A stretch of DNA of 64,000 bases from Streptomyces sp. NBC_01707 (GCF_041438805.1 NZ_CP109190.1:4650001-4714000); one strand, 5' to 3'. Shown: positions 24,883 to 34,026, numbered from the stretch's first letter. The notes: generated by a model not told the origin, from the letters alone. Program-made: numbers and translations.

Positions 24883-26043
24883 TCAGTACGACTTGGGGAG
24901 ACCCAGGGACTGGTGGGAAACGTAGTTCAGGATCATTTCCCGGCTGACGGGTGCGATCCGGGCGACGCGGGCTGCGGTGATCAGGGAGGCGATCCCGTAT
25001 TCGCGGGTGAGGCCGTTGCCGCCGAGGGTGTGCACCGCCTGGTCGACGGCTTTCACGCAGGCCTCGGCGGCGGCGTACTTCGCCATGTTGGCGGCTTCGC
25101 CCGCGCCGATGTCGTCGCCCTCGTCGTAGAGCCTGGCCGCCTTCTGCATCATCAGGCGGGCCAGTTCGAGTTCGATGTGCGCCTGGGCGAGAGGGTGGGC
25201 GATGGCCTGGTGGGAGCCGATGGGCTCCTTCCACACCTGCCGGGTCCGCGCGTACTCGACGGCGCGGCCGAGGGCGTACCGGCCCATGCCGAGTGCGAAG
25301 GCGGCCGTCATGATGCGTTCGGGGTTGAGCCCGGCGAAGAGCTGGAGGAGGCCTGCGTCCTCGTCTCCCACAAGTCCGTCGGCGGGCAGCCGCACGTCGT
25401 CCAGGACCAGCTCGAACTGCTTCTCAGGTGCCTGGAGTTCCATGTCGATCTGCGAGCGCCGGAATCCTGGGGCGTCGCGCGGGACGATGAAGAGGCAGGG
25501 CTTGAGCCTGCCGGTCCTGGCGTCCTCGGTGCGCCCCACGATGAGGGTGGCGTCGGCGATGTCGACGCCGGAGACGAACACTTTCCGCCCGGTGAGCAGC
25601 CAGTCCCCGCCGTCGCGGCGGGCGGTGGTGGTGATGCGGTGGGAGTTGGAGCCGGCGTCGGGTTCGGTGATGCCGAAGGCCATGGTGAGGGTGCCGTCGG
25701 CGAGGCCGGGAAGCCACTGGTGTTTCTGGGTGTCGGTGCCGAAGCGGGCGATGACGGTGCCGCAGATCGCCGGGGAGACGATCATCATGAGGAGGGGTGA
25801 TCCCGCCGCTCCCAGTTCTTCCAGGACTATGGAGAGTTCGGCCATGCCGCCGCCTCCGCCGCCGTACTCCTCGGGGAGGTTGACCCCCAGGTAGCCGAGC
25901 TTGGCGGCTTCGGTCCACAGTTCGCGGGGGTGGGCGCCGTCCCGGACGAGGGAGGTCATGTAGTCGCGCCCGTACCGCTTTCCGAGTGCGGCGACGGCGG
26001 CGCGCAGGGCTTGCTGCTCTTCGGTTTCGAGGGCGGTGCTCAT
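24883..26043 (-). CDS. Acyl-CoA dehydrogenase
   Basis: A 386-residue FAD enzyme that introduces an alpha-beta double bond into an acyl-CoA, passing electrons to electron-transfer flavoprotein. Characteristic motifs are YGGGGGGMAEL, MAFGITEPDAGSNSHRI and the C-terminal HTLGGNGLTREYGI, where the isovaleryl/short-branched group has its substrate-cavity residues. It overlaps the biotin-carboxylase subunit by four bases. In the citronellyl- or leucine-type pathway this step gives the substrate for carboxylation. Confidence 0.92.
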   Translation of the reverse strand: MSTALETEEQQALRAAVAALGKRYGRDYMTSLVRDGAHPRELWTEAAKLGYLGVNLPEEYGGGGGGMAELSIVLEELGAAGSPLLMMIVSPAICGTVIARFGTDTQKHQWLPGLADGTLTMAFGITEPDAGSNSHRITTTARRDGGDWLLTGRKVFVSGVDIADATLIVGRTEDARTGRLKPCLFIVPRDAPGFRRSQIDMELQAPEKQFELVLDDVRLPADGLVGDEDAGLLQLFAGLNPERIMTAAFALGMGRYALGRAVEYARTRQVWKEPIGSHQAIAHPLAQAHIELELARLMMQKAARLYDEGDDIGAGEAANMAKYAAAEACVKAVDQAVHTLGGNGLTREYGIASLITAARVARIAPVSREMILNYVSHQSLGLPKSY

Positions 26044-27986
26044 GGGGTCGGTTCCTCCTGTGCGTCTTGTACGACTGCGAGCAGGGCGCCGACCTCCACC
26101 TGGAGGCCGGGTGCGGCGTGGAGCGCGGTGAGGGTGCCGGTGGCGGGCGCGAGGATGCGGTGTTCCATCTTCATCGCCTCGAGCCAGATGAGGGGCTGCC
26201 CGGCCCGGACGGCGGCACCGGGTGCGAGGCCGTCGGCGAGCCGGACGACGGTGCCGGGCATGGGGGCGAGCAGGGAGCCGGGTTCGGTGCGTTCGGTGGG
26301 GTCGGTGAAGCGGGGGAGGGCGGTGAAGGTGTACGAGCCGGTGGCGCCGTCCACGTGGACCCGGTCGTGGTGGGTGGTGAGGCGGAAGCGGTGGGTGACG
26401 CCGTCGTCGGTTTCGACGGTGACGTGGCCGGCGGTGGCGGTGAGGATCCGGGCACCGGGGGCGTCGATCGCACCGCTGCGGGTGGTGCGGTAGGTGATCT
26501 CGTGTTCGGCACCGTCGGGTTCGCTGCGGTAGCGCCTGGCCTGCGGCTGGGAAGGGAGGTTGCGCCAGCCGCCGAAGCGGGACGTGCCGATGGCATCCGG
26601 GTGCCGGGCGGTGTGGGCGGCGGCTGCGGCGAGGGCTGCGAGGTGCCGGTCCGCGTTGTCGTCCGGGGCGCGGGTGAGGGCGTCCAGGTGGCGGTCGTAG
26701 AAGCCGGTGTCGGGGCGGGCTCCGGTGAAGTCGGGGTGGCGCAGGGACCGTACGAGCAGCTCGCGGTTGGTGACCGGGCCGTGGATGCGGGCGCGTTCCA
26801 GGGCGCGGGCGAGGAGCCGTACCGCCTGGGCGCGGGTGGGTGCGTGGGCGATGACCTTGGCGAGCATCGGGTCGTAGTGCATGCCGATGGAGTCGCCGCC
26901 GGTGTATCCGGTGTCGAGGCGCAGGCCGGGTTCGTCCGGTACGTCCAGCGTGAGCAGTGCTCCAGTCTGTGGCTGCCAGTCGCGGGCCGGGTCCTCCGCG
27001 TAGAGCCGGGCCTCGACGGCGTGCCCGTGCGGGTCGGGCGGCGTGGTGGGGAGGGGTTCGCCTTCGGCGACGGACAGTTGCAGGGCGACGAGGTCGAGCC
27101 CGAAGACGGCTTCGGTGACGGGGTGTTCGACCTGGAGCCGGGTGTTCATCTCGAGGAAGTACGGGCGCCCGTCGGCGGTGACGAGGAACTCGACGGTGCC
27201 CGCGCCCCGGTAGCCGACGGCGCGGGCCGCTGCGGTCGCCGCGTCGTGCAGCCGGGTGCGCAGCCCGTCGTCGAGGCCGGGTGCGGGGGCCTCCTCGATG
27301 ACCTTCTGGTGGCGGCGCTGGAGCGAGCAGTCACGGGTGCCGAGCGCCCACACGGTGCCGTGTGCGTCGGCCATGATCTGGACCTCGACATGCCGGCCGC
27401 GTTCGACGTAGGGCTCGGCGAAGACTTCGCCGTCGCCGAAGGCGCTCGCGGCCTCGGCCGTGGCGGCCGCCATCTCGTCGGACAGCGCGCCCAGTTCACG
27501 CACGACCCGCATGCCGCGCCCGCCGCCGCCCGCCGCCGCCTTCAGCAGCAGCGGCAGGTCGTCCGCGGTCGCCTGCGCCGGGTCGACGGGTGCGAGCAGC
27601 GGCACCCCGGCGGCGGCCATCAGTTCCTTGGCCCGGGTCTTGGACGCCATCATCTCGATGGCCTTGACCGGCGGGCCGACCCAGACGAGCCCGGCGTCCT
27701 GCACGGCCCGGGCGAAACCGGCGTTCTCGGAGAGGAAGCCGTAGCCGGGGTGCACGGCGTCGGCGCCCGCTGTGCGCGCGGCGCGTACGACGAGATCGCC
27801 GCGCAGATAGGTGTCGGCGGGCGCGGCCCCCGGCAGCCGCACGGCGGTGTCGGCCTCCCTGACGTGCAGTGCGTCGGCGTCCGCGTCCGAGTACACGGCG
27901 ACGGTGGCGATGCCCAGTGCACGGCAGGTGCGGAAGATCCGGCAGGCGATCTCGCCCCGATTGGCGACGAGCAGGGTGCTGATCAT
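26040..27986 (-). CDS. Acyl-CoA carboxylase alpha subunit (biotin carboxylase plus biotin carrier)
   Basis: A 648-residue subunit that carboxylates its own biotin with ATP and bicarbonate and presents it to the beta subunit. It has the N-terminal biotin-carboxylase domain (VANRGEIACRIFR at the start, ATP-grasp loop GGGGRGMRVV near 165, EMNTRLQVEHPVTE near 287), a middle linker/BT-like domain, and a C-terminal biotinyl domain with EAMKMEH, biotin on Lys606. ATG 27986 follows a GAGGA overlapping the upstream stop. The domain set is that of MccA/LiuD/AtuF-type enzymes (3-methylcrotonyl- or geranyl-CoA carboxylases). The substrate is inferred from the neighbours only. Confidence 0.93.
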   Translation of the reverse strand: MISTLLVANRGEIACRIFRTCRALGIATVAVYSDADADALHVREADTAVRLPGAAPADTYLRGDLVVRAARTAGADAVHPGYGFLSENAGFARAVQDAGLVWVGPPVKAIEMMASKTRAKELMAAAGVPLLAPVDPAQATADDLPLLLKAAAGGGGRGMRVVRELGALSDEMAAATAEAASAFGDGEVFAEPYVERGRHVEVQIMADAHGTVWALGTRDCSLQRRHQKVIEEAPAPGLDDGLRTRLHDAATAAARAVGYRGAGTVEFLVTADGRPYFLEMNTRLQVEHPVTEAVFGLDLVALQLSVAEGEPLPTTPPDPHGHAVEARLYAEDPARDWQPQTGALLTLDVPDEPGLRLDTGYTGGDSIGMHYDPMLAKVIAHAPTRAQAVRLLARALERARIHGPVTNRELLVRSLRHPDFTGARPDTGFYDRHLDALTRAPDDNADRHLAALAAAAAHTARHPDAIGTSRFGGWRNLPSQPQARRYRSEPDGAEHEITYRTTRSGAIDAPGARILTATAGHVTVETDDGVTHRFRLTTHHDRVHVDGATGSYTFTALPRFTDPTERTEPGSLLAPMPGTVVRLADGLAPGAAVRAGQPLIWLEAMKMEHRILAPATGTLTALHAAPGLQVEVGALLAVVQDAQEEPTP

Positions 27987-27994
27987 GTTCGTCC

Positions 27995-29593
27995 TCACAT
28001 CCGGAAGATGCCGAAGCCGCCGCGGGCGCCTTCGACCGGGGCGGTGTGGATCGCGGACAGGCAGATCCCGAGGACGGTCCTGGTGTCGCGCGGGTCGATG
28101 ACCCCGTCGTCGTACAGCCGCCCGGAGAGGAACATCGGCAGCGACTCGGACTCGATCTGCTGCTCCACCATGGCGCGCAGCCCGGCGTCGGCCTCGTCGT
28201 CGTAGGGCCGTCCCTTCGCTGCGGCGGAGGCCCGGGCGACGATGGACAGCACGCCCGCGAGCTGCTGCGGGCCCATCACGGCGGACTTGCTGCCGGGCCA
28301 GGCGAAGAGGAAGCGGGGGTCGTAGGCGCGGCCGCACATGCCGTAGTGCCCGGCCCCGTACGAGGCACCCATCAGCACGGACAGGTGCGGGACCCTGGAG
28401 TTGGACACCGCGTTGATCATCATCGCGCCGTGTTTGATGATGCCGCCCTGCTCGTACTCCTTGCCGACCATGTAGCCGGTGGTGTTGTGCAGGAAGAGGA
28501 GGGGGATGTCGCGCTGGTTGGCGAGCTGGATGAACTGGGCGGCCTTCTGCGACTCCTCGCTGAACAGCACCCCTTGCGCGTTGGCGAGGATGCCGACGGG
28601 GTAGCCGTGCAGCCGGGCCCAGCCGGTGACCAGGCTCGTCCCGTACAGCGGTTTGAACGCGTCGAAGTCGGAGCCGTCGACGAGCCGGGCGATCACCTCG
28701 CGCGGATCGAAAGGGATCTTGAGATCTCCGGGCACGATCCCGAGCAGCTCGTCCTCGTCGTACTTCGGCGGCTCGGCGGGTCCCGGATCGGCGTGGGCCT
28801 TGCGCCAGTTGAGCCGGGCGACGATCCGCCGCGCCTGGCGCAGCGCGTCGTGCTCGTCGACGGCGAAGTGATCGGCGAGTCCGGAGGTGCGGGCGTGCAT
28901 GTCGGCGCCGCCGAGGGACTCGTCGTCGCTCTCCTCGCCGGTCGCCATCTTCACCAGCGGCGGTCCGCCGAGAAAGACCTTCGACCGCTCCTTGATCATG
29001 ACGGTGTGGTCGGACATGCCGGGGACGTACGCCCCGCCGGCCGTGGAGTTCCCGAAGACGACCGCGACGGTGGGGATGCCGGCGGCGGAGAGCCGGGTGA
29101 GGTCCCGGAACAGGGCGCCGCCGGGGATGAAGATCTCCTTCTGGGACGGCAGATCGGCCCCGCCGGACTCGACGAGGCTGATGCAGGGCAGCCGGTTGGC
29201 GAAGGCGATCTCGTTGGCGCGCAGGGCCTTCTTCAGGGTCCAGGGGTTGGAGGCGCCGCCGCGTACGGTCGGGTCGTTGGCGGTGATCAGGCACTCGACG
29301 CCCTCGACGACCCCGATGCCCGTGACGAGCGAGGCGCCCACGGCGTACTCGCTCCCCCAGGCGGCGAGCGGCGACAGCTCCAGGAACGGTGTGTCGGCAT
29401 CGACCAGCAGCTCGATCCGCTCCCGGGCGAGGAGTTTGCCGCGCCCGCGGTGCCGCTCGACGTACTTCTCGCCGCCGCCCGCGAGGGCCTTGCCGTGCTC
29501 GGTGTCGAGCTCGTCGAGCCGGTCGAGCATGGTGGCGCGGTTCGCGGCGTATTCGGGACTCGTCGTGTCGAGCCCGGTGGCCAGGACGGTCAT
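27995..29593 (-). CDS. Acyl-CoA carboxylase beta (carboxyltransferase) subunit
   Basis: A 532-residue carboxyltransferase of the MccB/LiuB/AtuC type, transferring CO2 from carboxybiotin to an enoyl-CoA. It has two crotonase-like halves with oxyanion-forming segments (NDPTVRGGASNPWTLKK; FGNSTAGGAYVPGMSD; GYMVGKEYEQGGIIKHGA; GASYGAGHYGMCGRAY). The GYMVGKEYEQGGIIK region is typical of enzymes using methylcrotonyl/geranyl-type substrates rather than acetyl or propionyl-CoA. ATG 29593 overlaps the AtuA-like gene by ATGA. It partners with the alpha subunit 8 bp downstream. Confidence 0.93.
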   Translation of the reverse strand: MTVLATGLDTTSPEYAANRATMLDRLDELDTEHGKALAGGGEKYVERHRGRGKLLARERIELLVDADTPFLELSPLAAWGSEYAVGASLVTGIGVVEGVECLITANDPTVRGGASNPWTLKKALRANEIAFANRLPCISLVESGGADLPSQKEIFIPGGALFRDLTRLSAAGIPTVAVVFGNSTAGGAYVPGMSDHTVMIKERSKVFLGGPPLVKMATGEESDDESLGGADMHARTSGLADHFAVDEHDALRQARRIVARLNWRKAHADPGPAEPPKYDEDELLGIVPGDLKIPFDPREVIARLVDGSDFDAFKPLYGTSLVTGWARLHGYPVGILANAQGVLFSEESQKAAQFIQLANQRDIPLLFLHNTTGYMVGKEYEQGGIIKHGAMMINAVSNSRVPHLSVLMGASYGAGHYGMCGRAYDPRFLFAWPGSKSAVMGPQQLAGVLSIVARASAAAKGRPYDDEADAGLRAMVEQQIESESLPMFLSGRLYDDGVIDPRDTRTVLGICLSAIHTAPVEGARGGFGIFRM

Positions 29594-31308
29594 GCGTGCG
29601 CCTCCGGTGCGTCGGTGTTCTCGAGCAGGGTCACGGGGATGGGTACGTGCCTGGACCGCAGCCACTCCCCCACCGCCTTGGCCTGCGGATCGAAGCGGGC
29701 CTGTGCGGCGACGCCCTCGCCGAGGAGACCGTGGACGACGAAGTTCAGCGCGCGAAGGTTCGGCAGGACGTGCCGCACGACGGTCAACTCGGCGGTTTCG
29801 GGGAGCAGTTCCCGGAATCGATCGACGGTCAGTTCGTGCGCCAGCCAGCGCCAGGCGTCGTCGGTGCGGACCCAGATGCCGATGTTGGCGTCACCGCCCT
29901 TGTCGCCACTCCGGGCGCCGGCGACACGGCCGAGGGGGGTGAGCTGAGTCAGTCCGGCAGGCAGGGGTTCGGGGAGAGCGGGCTCGTCCACTTCCTCGAG
30001 CGCCCTTGTCCGTACGGGTGGTGCCACCCGCTCCCTTCGCCCGTCCGGCCCCACGGCGACGTGCTCGACGTCCTCCGCCGGTACGTACCTCGCCTCGAAG
30101 ACTCCGTAGGGCGCGCCCTTGCCGGGCGGGGCGGTGACATGAAAGCCCGGGTAGCTGCCGAGGGCCAGCTCGATCGCGGCCCCGGAGACCGACCTTCCGA
30201 CGGACTCCGGGTCCTGGTCGCGGACGACGAGCCGGAGCAGGGCGGCGGCGGTCTCCTCGGTGTCGGCGTCGGCCCTGTCGGTACGGGCCAGTTCCCACCG
30301 CACCTCGTCGGGAGGCCCGGTACGGGACCCGGTGAGCGCCTGCGCGAACTGGTCCTGCACCAGCTGCGCCTTGGCCTCGATGTCGAGCCCGGTGAGCACG
30401 AAGACGACCTCGTTGCGCCAGCCGCCGAGCCGGGTGAGCCCCGCCTTGAGGGTGGGCGGCGGGGCCTCGCCGCGCACCCCGGAGATCCGGACCCGGTCGG
30501 GCCCTTCCTGGGTCAGGCGTACGGTGTCGAGCCGGGCGGTCACGTCCGGCCCGGCGTACCGGGCGCCGCCGGTCTCGTAGAGGAGCTGGGCGGTGACGGT
30601 CCCGACGTCGACGAAGCCGCCCGTGCCGTCGTGCTTGGTGATGACGGACGACCCGTCGGCGTGGATCTCGGCGAGCGGGAAGCCGGGCCGGCGGATGTCG
30701 TGGCCGCGGAAGAAGGAGTAGTTCCCGCCGGTGGCCTGGGTGCCGCACTCCAGGACGTGCCCGGCGACGACGGCCCCGGCGAGGGCGTCGTGGTCGTCCG
30801 GACCCCAGCCGAAGTGGGCGGCGGCGGGGCCGGTGACGAGGGCGGCGTCGGTGACCCGGCCGGTGACGACGACATCGGCCCCGGCGCGCAGGCATGCGGC
30901 GATGCCGTGGCCGCCGAGGTAGGCGTTGGCGGTGAGGAACCCGTCGGGCACGGGCAGGCTGTCGCCCTCGACATGCGCGACCCGGACCGGAACGCCCACC
31001 TTGCGCGCCAGTTCGTTGACGGCCCCGGCGAGTGCGGCCGGGTTGAGCCCCCCGGCATTGGCGACGATCTTCACACCGCGCTCGTGGGCGAGCCCGAGGC
31101 CTTCCTCGAGCTGCTGCAGGAAGGTGGTGGCGTAGCCGCGGGCGGGGTCCTTGAGCCGGCTGCGCCCGAGGATGAGCATGGTCAGCTCGGCGAGGTAGTC
31201 GCCGGTGAGGACGTCGAGGGGGCCGTCGGTGAGCATCTCGCGTACGGCGTCGAAGCGGTCACCGTAGAACCCGGAGGCGTTCCCGATCCGCAGCGGTGCG
31301 GCGGTCAT
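29590..31308 (-). CDS. AtuA-like protein (DUF1446, acyclic terpene utilisation family)
   Basis: A 572-residue cytoplasmic protein of the AtuA/DUF1446 family, first named from the citronellol/geraniol catabolic cluster of Pseudomonas, with unknown biochemical role. The N-terminal domain begins IGNASGFYGDRFDA, with later LTGDYLAELTM and VANAGGLNP; the C-terminal domain has GDKGGDANIGIWVR. Its presence beside carboxylase subunits is the strongest hint that the operon handles an isoprenoid-like or otherwise branched acid. Start and stop overlap both neighbours by four bases. Confidence 0.88.
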   Translation of the reverse strand: MTAAPLRIGNASGFYGDRFDAVREMLTDGPLDVLTGDYLAELTMLILGRSRLKDPARGYATTFLQQLEEGLGLAHERGVKIVANAGGLNPAALAGAVNELARKVGVPVRVAHVEGDSLPVPDGFLTANAYLGGHGIAACLRAGADVVVTGRVTDAALVTGPAAAHFGWGPDDHDALAGAVVAGHVLECGTQATGGNYSFFRGHDIRRPGFPLAEIHADGSSVITKHDGTGGFVDVGTVTAQLLYETGGARYAGPDVTARLDTVRLTQEGPDRVRISGVRGEAPPPTLKAGLTRLGGWRNEVVFVLTGLDIEAKAQLVQDQFAQALTGSRTGPPDEVRWELARTDRADADTEETAAALLRLVVRDQDPESVGRSVSGAAIELALGSYPGFHVTAPPGKGAPYGVFEARYVPAEDVEHVAVGPDGRRERVAPPVRTRALEEVDEPALPEPLPAGLTQLTPLGRVAGARSGDKGGDANIGIWVRTDDAWRWLAHELTVDRFRELLPETAELTVVRHVLPNLRALNFVVHGLLGEGVAAQARFDPQAKAVGEWLRSRHVPIPVTLLENTDAPEAHA

Positions 31309-32126
31309 CGGGCGCCGCCCCGCGCACCACCGCCGGGGGCATCACCCGCGGGTGCGCGACCGGGTCCGGGCGGACCGGCGAAGGCCTGGGCGATGTCGAG
31401 CCACTGGCCGGCGTCGGCCCCGAGGGCGCGGACGGCGAGGTCGTCACGGTGGGCGCGCCGGGTGACGAGGAGGCAGAAGTCGTACAGCGGTCCGGTGACA
31501 CGCTGCGCCGCTTCCTCGGGCCCGAATGCGATCACCTCGCCGCCGGGGGCTTCGAGTTCGACGCGGAACTCGTCGTCGGGTGCCTTGATCCCCCGTACGA
31601 GGAAGGCGTAGTCACGGGTCCGCACCCCGATCCGGGCGATGTGGCGCAGCCGGGCGGTCGGGGCGCGTACGGCGCCGAGGGCGTCGGCGACGTCCTGCCC
31701 GTGCGCCCAGGTCTCCATCAGCCGCGCGGTCGCCATGGACGCGACGCTCATGGGCGGCCCGTACCAGGGGATGCGGGTGCCGGGCGGGGCGGCACGCAGG
31801 GCTCGTCGGAGCCGGTCGCGCCCGTCGCGCCAGCGTGCGAGCAGCACGGCCGGCTCCTCGGCCGCGAGTTCCTCGGCGGCCTGGTCGACGAAGCTGTCGG
31901 GTGCCGCCTGCGCCTTGGCGACCTCCGCGGCGAAGGCGTCCGGGTCGGTGACGGCGAGCAGGGCGACCTCGTCGGTCCAGGTCAGATGGGCGATCTGGTG
32001 GGCGACCGTCCAGCGCTCGGCGGGGGTCGGCCCGGCCCATTGCCCGGCACTCAACTCCGCTACCAGCAGGTCGAGTTCGTCGCTCTCGCTACGCAGATCG
32101 TCGAGCACGGCTGCGGCATCGGACAC
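31305..32126 (-). CDS. TIGR03084-type DinB/MDMPI-fold protein
   Basis: A 273-residue protein whose N-terminus (residues about 1-160) matches the actinobacterial TIGR03084 group of the mycothiol-dependent maleylpyruvate isomerase/DinB four-helix fold. Putative metal-binding residues are His in VAHQIAHLTW and in WAHGQDVADALG. The C-terminal part has a sterol-carrier-like feel (VELEAPGGEVIAFGPEE). Its catalytic role is unknown. It may be a mycothiol-dependent isomerase or CoA-thioester handling step. GTG 32126 has GGGGAG upstream. First gene of the eight-gene operon; the promoter palindrome lies 55 bp upstream. Confidence 0.85.
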   Translation of the reverse strand: MSDAAAVLDDLRSESDELDLLVAELSAGQWAGPTPAERWTVAHQIAHLTWTDEVALLAVTDPDAFAAEVAKAQAAPDSFVDQAAEELAAEEPAVLLARWRDGRDRLRRALRAAPPGTRIPWYGPPMSVASMATARLMETWAHGQDVADALGAVRAPTARLRHIARIGVRTRDYAFLVRGIKAPDDEFRVELEAPGGEVIAFGPEEAAQRVTGPLYDFCLLVTRRAHRDDLAVRALGADAGQWLDIAQAFAGPPGPGRAPAGDAPGGGARGGAR

Positions 32127-32181
32127 GGTGCGCTCCCCTCGGGGCGTGGCGGTGTGCCCAGGAGCATGTCAGCGGACCAGG

Positions 32182-32208
32182 AAACAAGCAAGCATGCTTG
32201 CATTGTTT
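32182..32208. promoter_or_regulatory. Palindromic operator at the front of the CoA-acid operon
   Basis: A perfect 14-bp palindrome GCAAGCATGCTTGC (32188-32201) is flanked by AAACAA and TTGTTT with one base of asymmetry. It sits between the divergent operon (start 32126) and the Nudix gene (start 32259). The symmetric, AT-edged form suits the TetR protein encoded at the operon end and could control both directions. Confidence 0.65.
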
Positions 32209-32258
32209 GAGGCCTCCGACTCCACGGCCGGGCCGGGACCGGCTGCTAGCCTCCGCCG

Positions 32259-33005
32259 ATGACTGACGAACCTCGCACCGCGGGTGTGCGTTTCGACGAC
32301 AACAGGCTTGTCCTGCAGCAGCATCGGGATGATTCCGGCATCTACTACTCCTTCCCGGGCGTCGGCCTGAGTTCCGCCCCGGGCTCCTTCCGCACCGACG
32401 GCCGGACCGCCGAGGGCACATCGGCCGCGCTCTCCCTGACCGAGGCGCTGCACGCCCGGATCCGCCCGGTCGGCACGGCGGAGAACGTCCTGCGCGCGTG
32501 GTCGCAAGGAGCTCCCCCGCAGGACACGGCCGCCCTGGACGACCCGACGACAGCCGAACCGACCCGGGTCCGCGGCGGCGCGATCGTCATCCGCGACCGC
32601 CGGATGCTACTGATCCACTTCCCCGGGGACGACGGCTGCCATTACGAGATCCCTGGCGGCGGCGTCGAAGCCGGCGAGACACCCGAGGTGGCGGCGGTCC
32701 GCGAACTCCGGGAGGAGACCGGCCTGCACGGAACGGTCGTACGCGAGGTGGCCCGGATCTGGCGGGGCGGCACCCGGGGCCACTACTTCACGATGGAGGC
32801 GGACGGCGAGGTGGGCGCACCGGAGACCCTGGACAACTACGGGGGCGCCCCGGCCTGGGTACCGGTCTCCGAACTGCCCACCACCCCGCTCTGGCCCCGC
32901 CGCCTGTCCTGGCGGATCGCCCACTGGCACACCGCCGGCTGGCCGACGTCTCCGGCGGAACTGGCGGATTCGGTCTGGGACCTGGACGCGGCCTGCGGGT
33001 GGTGA
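32259..33005 (+). CDS. Nudix hydrolase with degenerate N-terminal Nudix-like half
   Basis: A 248-residue protein. The C-terminal Nudix domain (residues about 103-225) carries an intact Nudix box, with GGVEAGETPEVAAVREL followed by REETGL (G-x5-E-x7-RELxEExGL), so it should hydrolyse a nucleoside-diphosphate-linked compound. The N-terminal 95 residues repeat the pattern of the first strands (FDDNRLVLQQHRDDSGIYYS, then FPGVGL) without a complete Nudix box, suggesting an old duplication with loss of catalysis. It starts beside the operator palindrome shared with the CoA-acid operon. The substrate cannot be told from sequence. Confidence 0.87.
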   Translation: MTDEPRTAGVRFDDNRLVLQQHRDDSGIYYSFPGVGLSSAPGSFRTDGRTAEGTSAALSLTEALHARIRPVGTAENVLRAWSQGAPPQDTAALDDPTTAEPTRVRGGAIVIRDRRMLLIHFPGDDGCHYEIPGGGVEAGETPEVAAVRELREETGLHGTVVREVARIWRGGTRGHYFTMEADGEVGAPETLDNYGGAPAWVPVSELPTTPLWPRRLSWRIAHWHTAGWPTSPAELADSVWDLDAACGW

Positions 33006-33014
33006 CGGCAGACC

Positions 33015-33989
33015 CTAGGAGTCCGCCTTCGTGCGGCGGCCGGCGCCCACCTGGCTGCGGACCGCGCCCATGCTCGCCCCGATGACCAGCGCGATCGCCA
33101 GCGCGTCGGTGGCGGTCAGGGCCTGGTCGAGGATGAGGAATCCGGCCGTCGCCGCGATGGCCGGTTCCAAGCTCATCAGTACGGCGAACGTGTGCGCGGG
33201 CAGCCGGCGCAGCGCCATCAGTTCCAGGGTGTACGGGAGCACCGAGCTCATCAGCGCCACCGCCGCGCCCATCGCCAGTGTCGACGGGACCACCAGTTTC
33301 GCGCCCGATTCCAGGATGCCCAGCGGAAGTGACAGCACTGCGGCGACCACCATCGCCAGGGCCAGACCGTCGGCCTGCGGGAAGCGGCGGCCGGTGCGGG
33401 CACTGAAGACGATGTACGTCGCCCACATCGCCCCCGCACCCAGCGCGAACGCCGCGCCGAGCGGGTCCAGCCGGTCGAAGCCCCCGCCGCCCAGCAGGAA
33501 CACCCCGCCCAGCGCGAGCCCCGCCCAGACGAGGTTGATCAGGCGACGGGAGGCGATCACCGAGAGCGCCAGCGGGCCGAGCACCTCCAGGGTGACGGCC
33601 GCACCCAGCGGAATGCGGTCGAGAGCCTGGTAGAAGAGCATGTTCATGGCGCCCATGGCGATGCCGAACGCGACCACCGTGCCCCAGTCTGCCCGCGAGT
33701 GACCGCGTAGCTTCGGACGGCAGACGACCAGCAGCACGACCGCGGCGACCACCAGCCGGAGCGTGACCACTCCGAGCGCACCGGCCCTCGGCATCAGCAG
33801 GGCCGCGACCGCCGAGCCGAACTGCACGGAGAGGCCGCCCGCGACCACCAGGGCCACCGGCGCGAGCGCCGCCCTGCGGCCGCCGGGACGCACCGGACGC
33901 GCGGAGCCCGCCCCGTCGAGGGCGGACACCGCCTCCGGTACGGCGACGGCTGCTGCGGCCGGCTCTGCGGCACTGCGCTGGTCGTTCAC
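33015..33989 (-). CDS. EamA/DMT-family exporter (RhtA-like)
   Basis: A 324-residue membrane protein with an Ala-rich N-terminal tail of about 40 residues and about ten hydrophobic helices forming two EamA halves. The RhtA-like segment MNMLFYQALDRIPLGAAVTLEVLGPLAL is well conserved, pointing to efflux of amino acids or small metabolites. It is divergent from a LysR regulator, with a dyad in the gap, the classical arrangement for an inducible exporter. GTG 33989 is chosen; the longer in-frame start would lie inside the presumed operator. Confidence 0.88.
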   Translation of the reverse strand: MNDQRSAAEPAAAAVAVPEAVSALDGAGSARPVRPGGRRAALAPVALVVAGGLSVQFGSAVAALLMPRAGALGVVTLRLVVAAVVLLVVCRPKLRGHSRADWGTVVAFGIAMGAMNMLFYQALDRIPLGAAVTLEVLGPLALSVIASRRLINLVWAGLALGGVFLLGGGGFDRLDPLGAAFALGAGAMWATYIVFSARTGRRFPQADGLALAMVVAAVLSLPLGILESGAKLVVPSTLAMGAAVALMSSVLPYTLELMALRRLPAHTFAVLMSLEPAIAATAGFLILDQALTATDALAIALVIGASMGAVRSQVGAGRRTKADS

Positions 33990-34026
33990 GTGGCGGCCTT
34001 CGTCCTCGAGGGGCTGAGTGGGATCG

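Noticed and set aside
26040..29294. A continuous 1084-codon minus-strand frame
   Set aside because: Only the part from ATG 27986 encodes the carboxylase alpha subunit; the upstream part is the shadow of the beta-subunit gene in another frame.
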